Shown in pieces: positions 21,210 through 30,164 of a stretch of DNA of 64,000 nucleotides. The stretch covers positions 61,845 to 125,844 of the forward strand of contig CAKMKJ010000025.1 in the NCBI GenBank assembly GCA_927443345.1, read 5' to 3'. This DNA comes from an uncultured Anaerolineaceae bacterium. GTDB taxonomy: Bacteria > Chloroflexota > Anaerolineae > Anaerolineales > Anaerolineaceae. Within the stretch, counting starts at the first letter, position 1. Every line of letters begins with the position of its first letter. The position numbers and the translations under genes are program-made. The notes under the pieces were generated by a model, which was given only the letters and a program-made list of their open reading frames with translations, ran no database searches and was not told the origin of the DNA.

Positions 21210-21332
21210 TTTTCCCTCAATCCTCATTAATAACTCATCAGTTAATGTATGTATATTATACAATTACCTCCAAATACTTGTATAATTTGTATAAGGTTTG
21301 TAACAATATATCTCTGATTGAGGATGAAAAAT

Positions 21333-22118
21333 ATGGAACTAAAGTACCTGGGACAATCCGGCCTTCAACTTATTGACCATTCAATTTGCATCATGATTGA
21401 TCCTTATTTGAGCAATTATGTGGTTACCAGCGGTATAGGTGATGCAGAAAAATTTAACCGGTCATTTCCAGCGCCGATTGATCCTCAATTGGTTCGCGGA
21501 ATTGATGCGGTTTTTGTGACTCACGACCATGCTGATCATACTGATCCTGATACGCTGCTGCCAATTTTGATTAACAATCCGCAATGTGTGGTCATAGGTC
21601 CGCAGCCCTCGCTGGACCATTTGAAGGCAGTGGGTGTGGGTGAAAATCAGCTTCGCCTGGCACATGCTTTTCAAAGGGAATCCTTTGCTGATTTTCATTT
21701 TACTGCTCTGCCATCTGCTCATTATGAAGTAGAGCAAGATAAAGAAACAGGTGAATATACTTACCTGGGATTTGTGATTGAAATCCATGACAAAGTGCTT
21801 TATCATGCAGGAGATACGATTTTATACGAAGGGTTGGTTGAAAACCTAAAAAAGGTTTCAGATCATTTCGATATTTGCTGTCTACCGGTAAATGGCAGAG
21901 ACGCTGAACGCGAAGCCATGGGTATGATTGGCAACCTGCATCCAGAAGAAAGTCTTGAACTGGCTCAACAAATAAACACAGGTGTGCTTATCCCCATGCA
22001 CAATGATATGTTTAAGATAAACAGTCTCAATCCCGAGCGCCTCAACGTACACGCGGAAGAATCCTATCCCACTCAAAAAGTGAAATGGATGAAACCTGGG
22101 GAAATTCTTGAGCTATAA
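21333..22118 (+). CDS. MBL-fold metal-dependent hydrolase, UlaG-like
   Basis: MELKYLGQSGLQL...VFVTHDHADHTDPDTL...LYHAGDTILYEGL...LIPMHNDMFKIN. Confidence 0.8.
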   Translation: MELKYLGQSGLQLIDHSICIMIDPYLSNYVVTSGIGDAEKFNRSFPAPIDPQLVRGIDAVFVTHDHADHTDPDTLLPILINNPQCVVIGPQPSLDHLKAVGVGENQLRLAHAFQRESFADFHFTALPSAHYEVEQDKETGEYTYLGFVIEIHDKVLYHAGDTILYEGLVENLKKVSDHFDICCLPVNGRDAEREAMGMIGNLHPEESLELAQQINTGVLIPMHNDMFKINSLNPERLNVHAEESYPTQKVKWMKPGEILEL

Positions 22119-22123
22119 ATAAA

Positions 22124-22150
22124 AAAATCACCCGTGAGGGTGATTTTTCT
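22124..22150. terminator. bidirectional intrinsic terminator between convergent genes
   Basis: aaaaatcacccgtgagggtgattttt hairpin flanked by A and T tracts. Confidence 0.8.
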
Positions 22151-22157
22151 TTCAAAC

Positions 22158-22706
22158 TTAGTGGTTACCGCAGTCGCACTCGCCATTGCTGCAAGTGCAA
22201 TCTTCACCGCACTCACAATCATCGAAATGAACATGACCGTGTTCAAGTTCTTCGGCAGTGGCTTCGCGGATGGCAACAATTTTGACTTTGAAGGTCAAGT
22301 CTTTTCCTGCTAGCGGGTGGTTGAAATTCAAAGTAATTGTGTCAACACTGACTTCTTCGATAAAGGCTGTCATTTCTTCGCCGTCATCATTGGTGACACT
22401 AATCTCAATACCGACTTCCATTGGGATGTCTTCAGGGAGTTCGGCTTTTGGAACTTCTACGAATCCGTCGGCATCATACTCGCCATAGGCTTCGGCAGCT
22501 TTGACTAATACTTCTTTGGAATCGCCAATAGACATACCTTCAACAGCTTTTTCGAGGCCTGCAATAATATTTTCGTATCCCTGGATAAAATCAATAGGAT
22601 CACCGGCTTCAGTGGCATCAAGGACTTCACCATCGACGGTTAATTCATATTCCATGCTGACAACAAGGTCTTTGGCTACTTTATTTAATTCGGTTTTAGC
22701 GCTCAA
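22158..22706 (-). CDS. slyD: SlyD-like FKBP-type peptidyl-prolyl isomerase with Cys/His-rich tail
   Basis: 182 aa; VSMEYELTVDGEVLDATEAGDPIDFIQGYENIIAGLEKAVEGM; tail HGHVHFDDCECGEDCTCSNGECDCGNH; TTG start. Confidence 0.85.
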   Translation of the reverse strand: MSAKTELNKVAKDLVVSMEYELTVDGEVLDATEAGDPIDFIQGYENIIAGLEKAVEGMSIGDSKEVLVKAAEAYGEYDADGFVEVPKAELPEDIPMEVGIEISVTNDDGEEMTAFIEEVSVDTITLNFNHPLAGKDLTFKVKIVAIREATAEELEHGHVHFDDCECGEDCTCSNGECDCGNH

Positions 22707-22805
22707 GTAAACTCTCTTTCTGGAAATAGTAAAAAATAGACCCGGATTATAACACGGTCGTGGTCAATATTCGGTAACTTCGATAAACCAGGGGTTGTAA
22801 ATAGA

Positions 22806-24341
22806 TTACAGTGTGTAAACTCGGATGGCAGAATCACCCTGAACCGGGCATTTGTTCTCACAAATGCCACAGCCAATACAGCGTTCACGATCCACAACCG
22901 GAAGCAAGACTTCTATAAGGCTGCCATCAGAAAGAGTAAATTGACCTGTTTCTAAAGTAATGGCTTTTTGTGGAATCGGACACATTTCTTCACAGACGAT
23001 GCAGTTAATGTGATCTGACCATGCCAGACAGCGGTTGTGATCGATATAGGCATGCCCGACTTTGGATTGTCGTTTATCCTCTAGAGACAGAGGCGGAATA
23101 GCTTGCACCGGACAGTTCTGGCCGCAGGCATTACAGCCAAAATCGCAAAATCCATTGCGTGGAACCAGGATAGGCGTAAAAGCCCCTTCAAGCCCGGATT
23201 CACTGAAATCTGGTTGTAATGCCTGAGTGGGGCAAACTTTAAAGCACACCCCGCAGCGAATGCATGTTGACAGGAATTCATTCTCATTTACAACTCCAGG
23301 CGGGCGCAGTAGAAAATTCTTCGCTTTTCGTTTGATCCAGTCTGTACTTAATAGCGCTACAGAGGCGATGGAAATTCCTACTGATGAGAGGAATTGCCTT
23401 CTATTCAGGTCATATGCCTGATGAGGAGCGGGTTGCCATTTTGGTGAGAAGGAAAGCGAGTCTTTTTGACAGCTTCGAAGACAGTTCATACACAATGTGC
23501 ATTCAGCAGGATCGCTTTGATAATTGTTTTGCGAGTTGATAGTATCAGTAGGGCAGTCATTTTCGCACAAGCCACACGTGGAACATGATGCCTTGATGCG
23601 TCTCTGAAAAATTGCCAGTCTGGAAGGCAGCCCTAACAACGCTCCTAACGGACAGAGATAACGGCACCAGAATCGTTCGGCGATCAGGTTTAAGAGGATG
23701 ATGGCGACAAAAAATAATCCGACAAGGAACGCGTATTGATAAGCAGGAGCGGTGCTTGGCAAAAAGGTTGGGCGAAGCCTGGCGTCAAATGCGAAAACGG
23801 GTTCGGCGAGCAAAGGAATTTTGATGAGAAGTTTTTCGATCGCATATATAATACGGTCCAAAGCGGGCAGGATGGTGAGGGTGGTAGAACGGACGAAAAT
23901 AGTAAGTGGATCGAAGAGAAGCAGGGTTAAATTGCCAAAAATTGCAGAAAGCAATATGACAATAAGTAAGCCATACTTCAAATTACGGAGACTCTCGGGG
24001 GGTTGTTTAGCGATTTTCCTTTTTGGAAAATTAAAGAGATCCAATATCGTGCCCAATGGACACAACCATCCGCACCAGGCACGGCCAAAAAACAAACTGG
24101 AAACAAGGAGGATTAGCGAAAGTGTGGAACCAGCCAAAAAAGTCTTGCTGCTAAGCAATTGTGAGAGCATCGCTAATGGGCTTAAGCGAATGGTGAAATC
24201 CGCCAGATCCGCGGGCAAACCATTTTGGCGGCTGAAAACCACTGCCATAAAAAGGATCACAAATGCAATGGCTTGTGTAATTTTTCTGGCAATCACCCAA
24301 CCATCTGTCCTTTTTTGCCGGGTGTTCGTTTTAGGCATCAA
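22806..24341 (-). CDS. NapH-like polyferredoxin membrane protein fused to NapG/MauM-like ferredoxin
   Basis: 511 aa; FFGRAWCGWLCPLGTILDLFN, FWCRYLCPLGALLGLPS, then RRQFLSSVGISIASVALL and several CxxCxxCxxxCP clusters. Confidence 0.8.
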   Translation of the reverse strand: MMPKTNTRQKRTDGWVIARKITQAIAFVILFMAVVFSRQNGLPADLADFTIRLSPLAMLSQLLSSKTFLAGSTLSLILLVSSLFFGRAWCGWLCPLGTILDLFNFPKRKIAKQPPESLRNLKYGLLIVILLSAIFGNLTLLLFDPLTIFVRSTTLTILPALDRIIYAIEKLLIKIPLLAEPVFAFDARLRPTFLPSTAPAYQYAFLVGLFFVAIILLNLIAERFWCRYLCPLGALLGLPSRLAIFQRRIKASCSTCGLCENDCPTDTINSQNNYQSDPAECTLCMNCLRSCQKDSLSFSPKWQPAPHQAYDLNRRQFLSSVGISIASVALLSTDWIKRKAKNFLLRPPGVVNENEFLSTCIRCGVCFKVCPTQALQPDFSESGLEGAFTPILVPRNGFCDFGCNACGQNCPVQAIPPLSLEDKRQSKVGHAYIDHNRCLAWSDHINCIVCEEMCPIPQKAITLETGQFTLSDGSLIEVLLPVVDRERCIGCGICENKCPVQGDSAIRVYTL

Positions 24342-25338
24342 GGAATATCTCTTTAATGTTCAAACCGGTTAAGTCGGCTTTGCCCAATCCGCGTTCGGCT
24401 GCTTTTATGACATATGGAAGGTATTCAGGTGTTTTACCAAATAAACGAGTGGCATAGCTGTCTGCCGCCACGATATCATGAGAGAAAATTAATGTGTTTT
24501 GAATTTTCACATCATCAAGGTTGCCGCCAGTAGGACCGTTTGCCATTAGGGTTCGAATGCCGTCAATGATAGTAAGCTGGGGTCGAACAATAGTGGCAAG
24601 GTCCACCAGGTTTTTCTCAAATGAGGGATGAATGCTTTCTCGATTTAACATGGTGCCCATTAAATTCTTTAATCCCAGGGTTAATTTGGCCATGCCGTGA
24701 TTTTTCGCGATGGGCACATTTATTAATAAATCGGTGGTTAATACATCTTGATAAATAGAAGCCCTTTTTAACCGCACAGCATCCGGAATATCCATCTCAA
24801 CGAATTTTAGTGACGACATGACTTCCATTTCGCCACCAGCAGCGGTGACAAGATCGGCGATACCACTGATTTTGTAGCATTGTTCGCCTGTGCCGCCAAA
24901 GGGGTAATCCATCACACGTACGCGCTTTGCACCAGATTCAAGGCACATCTTCACTAATGCAGCTACAACCCATGGATTGGTGGTTGCCGCGTATTCAAAT
25001 GAGTAATATCCGACGCAAATATTGGGTTTGATGATCACATCCGCACCAGATTTCATGAAGCGTTCCATACCGCCAAGAGCTTGCATTCCCTGTCTGACCA
25101 TTTGCTCAGCGTCGCTTCCGCGAGTCACCACAAGGTAGGGATATTGGTTTTGAGTTTCTGTCGCGGCTTCAGTAGCAGTCTCGGTTGAGGCGAGTTCAGT
25201 AGCAGCCAATGTTACGGTCGGTACCTGAGTCTCTGGTACGGGTTTAACGCCGCAAGATGCCAATATAGGTTGTGCGGCCAAAGTTGTAGCACCCAACATT
25301 AAATTGCGCAAAAATTCACGTCGTGATTGATCTTTCAT
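24331..25338 (-). CDS. DUF362 domain-containing Tat-exported lipoprotein
   Basis: 335 aa; signal MKDQSRREFLRNLMLGATTLAAQPILASCG has twin-Arg motif and lipobox; body VIIKPNICVGY...INVPIAKNHGMAKLTLGLKNLMG. Confidence 0.85.
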   Translation of the reverse strand: MKDQSRREFLRNLMLGATTLAAQPILASCGVKPVPETQVPTVTLAATELASTETATEAATETQNQYPYLVVTRGSDAEQMVRQGMQALGGMERFMKSGADVIIKPNICVGYYSFEYAATTNPWVVAALVKMCLESGAKRVRVMDYPFGGTGEQCYKISGIADLVTAAGGEMEVMSSLKFVEMDIPDAVRLKRASIYQDVLTTDLLINVPIAKNHGMAKLTLGLKNLMGTMLNRESIHPSFEKNLVDLATIVRPQLTIIDGIRTLMANGPTGGNLDDVKIQNTLIFSHDIVAADSYATRLFGKTPEYLPYVIKAAERGLGKADLTGLNIKEIFLDA

Positions 25339-25365
25339 GAGGTTACTCCCGGGAATAATGAGGAA

Positions 25366-26073
25366 TTATTCGTTTGAAAGCACTTCGCATTGCACCTGGC
25401 CAGCAGCACGGACGATTCGATCTGCAAGCAAGGTGAGACTTTCAAAATCAAGATCGGTTGAGAAATGATCTGGCAGTAAAAGTGTCCAATTGATGGCAGA
25501 AAAATACGAGTTAGCGCTGCCAGTATTGACAAGCTGGCAGAATTGCTGCCACGAATTTTGTCCGTTCAACAGGATGGCATGTTTATCTGAATCTGTTACG
25601 GCTGCCATGGATGTAACCGAAGACTCTGTTCCGGTGAGCCATTGATTTGAGTAACTTACCCCCGTGTCGTCTGTGAGTATGTAACCATCTATTTTGAAAT
25701 CAAAAGAAGACTGAAGTTGAATCATAAAGCGTTGATTAACTTTATTTTCTGAATTCAAACCAAATTTATGGATAATACGGTCATGAACCTCAGCATTATA
25801 AGTTGGAAAAATTGGCAGAAGCATGAATTGAGAAGGGGAAGATTGATTTATAAATCCAACCCACACCGAAACAAGTTCAGGTTTTTCAAGTGTTAGGTCA
25901 TTAACATGGATAAAAATGTAGTTTGATTGTGTCACGAGTGGAATTTCGGCTGACGTTGTGGTTTGAATGTCAGCAGATTGTCTGGTGGATTTCATATTTG
26001 AAGCAACCTTAAAACCAATAAAGGCAAACACTCCAAAAACCACTATTATGACCGGTATGACGATCTTTTTCAT
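25366..26073 (-). CDS. hypothetical protein with N-terminal TM segment
   Basis: MKKIVIPVIIVVFGVFAFIGFKVA anchor then ~200 aa extracytoplasmic domain; family not recognised. Confidence 0.55.
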   Translation of the reverse strand: MKKIVIPVIIVVFGVFAFIGFKVASNMKSTRQSADIQTTTSAEIPLVTQSNYIFIHVNDLTLEKPELVSVWVGFINQSSPSQFMLLPIFPTYNAEVHDRIIHKFGLNSENKVNQRFMIQLQSSFDFKIDGYILTDDTGVSYSNQWLTGTESSVTSMAAVTDSDKHAILLNGQNSWQQFCQLVNTGSANSYFSAINWTLLLPDHFSTDLDFESLTLLADRIVRAAGQVQCEVLSNE

Positions 26074-26148
26074 AGTTAGGTTTGTCCAGACCATTTAATG
26101 AGTATTGCTTAATTATTTTACCATCATGAAGAAATCAAGGGTAATGAA

Positions 26149-26168
26149 AACGGCGCTTTCGCGCCGTT
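26149..26168 (-). terminator. hairpin with short T tail (weak terminator)
   Basis: AACGGCGC-TTTC-GCGCCGTT; minus-strand tail TTTT. Confidence 0.45.
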
Positions 26169-26174
26169 GATGTT

Positions 26175-26393
26175 CTATGAAAAAAAGGTGCTGAGTGAAA
26201 AAAGTAAAAATCCACTGGCAAAACCCACAAAGGCGATCACCACACCAATGGCGATGTGTCGAACGATTTGCTCATCATGGTATAGGTCTGATAGAGATTT
26301 TGCAGCAGTTCTCAGCCACGCTGAATTGGACAACATTGGAATGACGGTATCCCAAAACTTGAGTTCGATTTTCTTGGAGAGTTGAGAGATCAT
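26175..26393 (-). CDS. small single-TM protein, 72 aa
   Basis: Between the ftsZ cluster and a hairpin; C-terminal HIAIGVVIAFVGFASGFLLFSLSTFF. Confidence 0.5.
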   Translation of the reverse strand: MISQLSKKIELKFWDTVIPMLSNSAWLRTAAKSLSDLYHDEQIVRHIAIGVVIAFVGFASGFLLFSLSTFFS

Positions 26394-26401
26394 AATTTAC
26401 C

Positions 26402-26620
26402 TTACCTTGAAGTCGTCATTTTTAAAATTCTGCCGTCTGCAGCAACAGAAACTCGAACAGTACGATCCATTGATTTTCCATCAGCGGTTTTTACTTTTCC
26501 ATGAAAGATCAATTGAAATTTGTCGCCAGGCAAAGTCGTGATGGTTGGACTTGAACCGCGTACTTCAGGGAACTGGCTGTAAACAGAACTGCAAACGTGA
26601 TTTTTCGCACTGGCATCCAT
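26402..26620 (-). CDS. hypothetical protein, 72 aa, downstream of ftsZ
   Basis: Tightly spaced in the ftsZ transcription unit; SPTITTLPGDKFQLIFHGKVKTADGKSMDRTVRVSVAADGRILKMT. Confidence 0.55.
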   Translation of the reverse strand: MDASAKNHVCSSVYSQFPEVRGSSPTITTLPGDKFQLIFHGKVKTADGKSMDRTVRVSVAADGRILKMTTSR

Positions 26621-26628
26621 AATTTCTC

Positions 26629-27816
26629 CTAATTCATCCGACGCCGCAGAAATGCCGGAACATCCAGATTGGGTTGATTGATCACCATATCCACCTGGGG
26701 GACGGGAGTAGGAGCAAACGCATTGACCTGAATAGGTTCACCCCCCATGTTGAGATCCATTGGTATGGACTGAATTTTTGATTGTTCAGGATGAACTTTT
26801 GGTTGTTCATTTTGAACTTTCTGAGTATCAATTGAAGTCGCACCGATGCCGGTTAACACTAAAATAACTTGGACGCGGTCTTCCATCAGCTCATCGCAAA
26901 TTACACCCGGAATGATCTCCACACCGGTGCCGGTTCTGGCTTGCAGATAGCTAAGTGCGTCAGTAACTTCAGAGAAGGACAGATTTGTTCCGCCGGTAAA
27001 GTTTGCAATGATGCCGCCCACATCTGATAAATTAATGGTTTCAAGCATGGGATGGTGTAGTGCATGTTCCAAAGCATCAATGGCCTTGTTTTCACCCTCA
27101 CCAGTACCGATGGCCAGCAGCGAACCGCCGCCATTTTTCATCAGGTTGCGAATATGAGAGAAGTCAACGTTAATCAAGCCAGGTTGTGTTATCAACTCAG
27201 AAATACCTTGAATACCCTGTCGCAAAATATCATCCGCCATGCGGAAAGCCATCTCAAGCGGAAGGTCGCGCGGGGCAGCAGAGAGTAAGCGGTCATTGGG
27301 AACTGTGATCAACGTGTCTGTAAACGGCTGTAATTTGGCTAACCCTTCGCGAGCGTTCTTTTGACGTTTTCCCATTTCAAATGAAAAAGGCAAGCTCACC
27401 ACGGCCACAACCACAGCGCCAAGACTTTTTGCAGCGCGAGCTGCAACACTGATGGCTCCTGTGCCTGTGCCGCCGCCCATTCCTGCGGTAAGAAAGACCA
27501 TATCAGCACCAGCCAAAACTTCATTAAGATCTTTATAACTTTCTTCAGCCGCAGCTTCACCTACTTCCGGGTTGCCTCCGGCGCCAAGTCCGCGGGTGAG
27601 CTTTGGACCAAGTTGAATCTTGACAGAGGCCAGGCTGGATTTCAGCACCTGGGCATCTGAATTCGCTGCAATAAACTCAACCCCAGAAAGGCCGAGTTCT
27701 ATCATACGATCCACTGCGTTTTGACCACCGCCGCCCAGACCAACCACTTTTAATACAGGCTTTCTGGCTTCGATGGGAGTGTATTCCATTGGGGTTTTTG
27801 ACTCAGTGATTATCAT
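26629..27816 (-). CDS. ftsZ: cell division protein FtsZ (atypical T7 loop)
   Basis: [33 protein letters not shown] tubulin signature, C-terminal [10 protein letters not shown]; start 27816 has GGAGAGGTG SD. Confidence 0.9.
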   Translation of the reverse strand: MIITESKTPMEYTPIEARKPVLKVVGLGGGGQNAVDRMIELGLSGVEFIAANSDAQVLKSSLASVKIQLGPKLTRGLGAGGNPEVGEAAAEESYKDLNEVLAGADMVFLTAGMGGGTGTGAISVAARAAKSLGAVVVAVVSLPFSFEMGKRQKNAREGLAKLQPFTDTLITVPNDRLLSAAPRDLPLEMAFRMADDILRQGIQGISELITQPGLINVDFSHIRNLMKNGGGSLLAIGTGEGENKAIDALEHALHHPMLETINLSDVGGIIANFTGGTNLSFSEVTDALSYLQARTGTGVEIIPGVICDELMEDRVQVILVLTGIGATSIDTQKVQNEQPKVHPEQSKIQSIPMDLNMGGEPIQVNAFAPTPVPQVDMVINQPNLDVPAFLRRRMN

Positions 27817-27820
27817 GTTT

Positions 27821-29188
27821 TCACCTCTCCAAGAGTTGTGTTGCAATACTTGTACCATCACCTGTAATTTGATCTACCAGGCAGCCCAGATCGCGCAGTT
27901 TACTGATCTCTTGGGCATCAAAATCTTTGTCCCCGCCGATGATGGTGACTTTGCGTGCTAGAGCAGCTTCTGCGAGTGAAAAGCCAACCGTTGGTTTATA
28001 TTTGCGGATAAAGGGACGGGTGACATCCAGATGCCAATCGGCCAAACCCCATTCGTAGATGGGCAAGAGCAGATAATGTTCAATTGGAAATGAATCCGTG
28101 GGATCTGTGGTCTCATATGTTTTTGAGAGCTGAGGGTCAGATTGAACAGGGGATGGAAAAGGAGCAGCAGTCTTTTTCGAGGCCGGGGCCAGCACGCGAA
28201 CCACTGGCAAGGTGTTACCCTCAGATTTAACCCAGCTTTGGGGGTATTCTTCAGAATCTGCATCTGCTGCCAACAGCCAAAAATTGCAGGCCATGATGTC
28301 GTGTGCAGCTTCAAGTTCTTCGACATCGTTTATCAAAGACAGCATGGCTTCGACCATTTCGGCATGAACTTCTGGTGAATAGTACGAACCGGGTTGTTTG
28401 ATGCCTGCGCCAAACTGGATGATTGGCATATGATTAATTCCCGCAGCCGCGGCAAGTGATCCAATCCATTCATAATTGTTGAATCCACGCTGATCTTCTG
28501 ATCCAGTCGGGGTCATATAGGGTCTGGAATGGACCCATTTTTCGGGTCCGCCCATGCCCCAGGATAGTTCATGCCCATACGTATAGGCATAAACACCGGC
28601 TGCCATGGTATTCAACAAGTGCTGCTGTCCGCGACGAGACAATGATTGCAGAGAGGTTTTGAAAAATGAAGTATCCCAATAGCTGCCACCTGGCAACAGC
28701 GGAGGAAAGACCGGGGTTAACCCATTGCGTTGGGCTTCAAGCGCGAGGGGCAAAAAGCGATCAATAAAGCGTTCCACCAGGTCTTGATGAGACCAGCCAG
28801 CCGCTGACCAGCTTGAAGAATCATTGGGTTTGTCAAAGAAAACCACTTGTTTGACACCCCAGCGAGCATAGGCAGACAGGATTGGTTTCAGATCAGCAGC
28901 TGAAGGTGAATCTGGAAGTTGAAGCTTAAAGTGCACGATCGGTTGAACGCCAGCGTCGACCAGACCGGTGATGAAATTTTCAGGAATGGCACGGTTGGAA
29001 TCAGAAAGCAACACAACCCATGAGGCATTCAGTCTGGTTAATTCAGGCAGCCAAATTGATAAATCCTGGGCGGAATAGTGTAAAGAGTCTTGGAAATAAT
29101 GAAGTCCAAGACGATTGCTTTCAGAATTTGTATTTGAGTTCATCATATTGCATCCAACCTGGTACTGATATAGTTGACTCAAATGCAA
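27821..29188 (-). CDS. uncharacterised TIM-barrel/glycosyl-hydrolase-like protein upstream of ftsZ
   Basis: 455 aa; LGLHYFQDSLHYSAQDLSIWLPELTRLNASWVVLLSDSNRAIPENFITGLVDAGVQPIVHFKL; 4 nt from the ftsZ start. Confidence 0.5.
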   Translation of the reverse strand: MHLSQLYQYQVGCNMMNSNTNSESNRLGLHYFQDSLHYSAQDLSIWLPELTRLNASWVVLLSDSNRAIPENFITGLVDAGVQPIVHFKLQLPDSPSAADLKPILSAYARWGVKQVVFFDKPNDSSSWSAAGWSHQDLVERFIDRFLPLALEAQRNGLTPVFPPLLPGGSYWDTSFFKTSLQSLSRRGQQHLLNTMAAGVYAYTYGHELSWGMGGPEKWVHSRPYMTPTGSEDQRGFNNYEWIGSLAAAAGINHMPIIQFGAGIKQPGSYYSPEVHAEMVEAMLSLINDVEELEAAHDIMACNFWLLAADADSEEYPQSWVKSEGNTLPVVRVLAPASKKTAAPFPSPVQSDPQLSKTYETTDPTDSFPIEHYLLLPIYEWGLADWHLDVTRPFIRKYKPTVGFSLAEAALARKVTIIGGDKDFDAQEISKLRDLGCLVDQITGDGTSIATQLLER

Positions 29189-29237
29189 TGTAGCAAGTAC
29201 TGTGCCATTTTGGTTAATTTAGGATTAATTCGTCTGC

Positions 29238-29243
29238 TATAAT
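29238..29243 (+). promoter_or_regulatory. extended -10 element (TGC-TATAAT) 7 nt before an ATG
   Basis: tcTGCTATAATggcattcATG. Confidence 0.55.
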
Positions 29244-29250
29244 GGCATTC

Positions 29251-30156
29251 ATGATATTGGTGACAGGCGGAACAGGTTTTATTGGCAGAAATCTCATCAA
29301 GGCTCTGGTTGAATCAGGCCACAAGGTGCGAATTCTGTTAAAACCGTCCACGACCTCCCCAAATTTTCCCAAGGGAATTCCAGTGGAAGTAGCTGTGAGC
29401 AGCCTGTCAGATCAACGCGGTGTCAGGGCAGCACTCAAAGATGTGAATCAAATTTTTCACCTGGCTGGTGCGGAACGTAAAGGCAGCAGAGGTGACCTCA
29501 ACCTCGTTGATGTGGAAGGTACATCCACGTTAATGAAAGCAGCTAAAGAAGCCAAAATTGAACGAGTTTATTTTCTGAGTCATCATGGTGCCGCACGTGC
29601 TTCTGCCTATCCGGTGCTCAAAGCCAAGGCGATTGCCGAGCACTGGATTATAAACAGCGGTATCCCCTATACAATTGTGCGTACTGGTTCTATATACGGC
29701 CCTGGCGATCAGTTCACCGTTCCTTTAACCAAATTGATAAAAATGTCACCATTTTTTTTGATGCCAGCTAAAGGGCATGTTCTGCTTCAGCCTTTATGGA
29801 TTGATGACCTGATCAATGTTTTACTGTTAATCATGGAGGATCCAAAAGCAGTCAATCGTATCTATTCCATTGGCGGAATGGAACCCCTGCCATATCGCGA
29901 TATTGTGCGTTTGATCATGAACAAAACTGGAATTAAGCGTATCGTCATTCCAGTTTCGCCGGCAGCGCTCCATACCATTACATTATGGATTGACCAGATT
30001 TTCCCCTCTTTTCCGGTTTCGATTTTTTGGCTCGATCATTTGGCAGAAGACCGGACTGCGAATCTTGACAGCCTTCCGCGCGAATTTGGAATCATGCCGG
30101 CCAGGTTTCACCAGCACCTTGATTATCTCAACGCAGAAATTCAAAAAAGGAAGTAA
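29251..30156 (+). CDS. NAD-dependent epimerase / atypical SDR (NDUFA9-like)
   Basis: MILVTGGTGFIGRNLIKALVESGHKVRILLKPS; YxxxK-like AYPVLKAKAIAEHWI. Confidence 0.82.
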   Translation: MILVTGGTGFIGRNLIKALVESGHKVRILLKPSTTSPNFPKGIPVEVAVSSLSDQRGVRAALKDVNQIFHLAGAERKGSRGDLNLVDVEGTSTLMKAAKEAKIERVYFLSHHGAARASAYPVLKAKAIAEHWIINSGIPYTIVRTGSIYGPGDQFTVPLTKLIKMSPFFLMPAKGHVLLQPLWIDDLINVLLLIMEDPKAVNRIYSIGGMEPLPYRDIVRLIMNKTGIKRIVIPVSPAALHTITLWIDQIFPSFPVSIFWLDHLAEDRTANLDSLPREFGIMPARFHQHLDYLNAEIQKRK

Positions 30157-30164
30157 CCTCCTGT

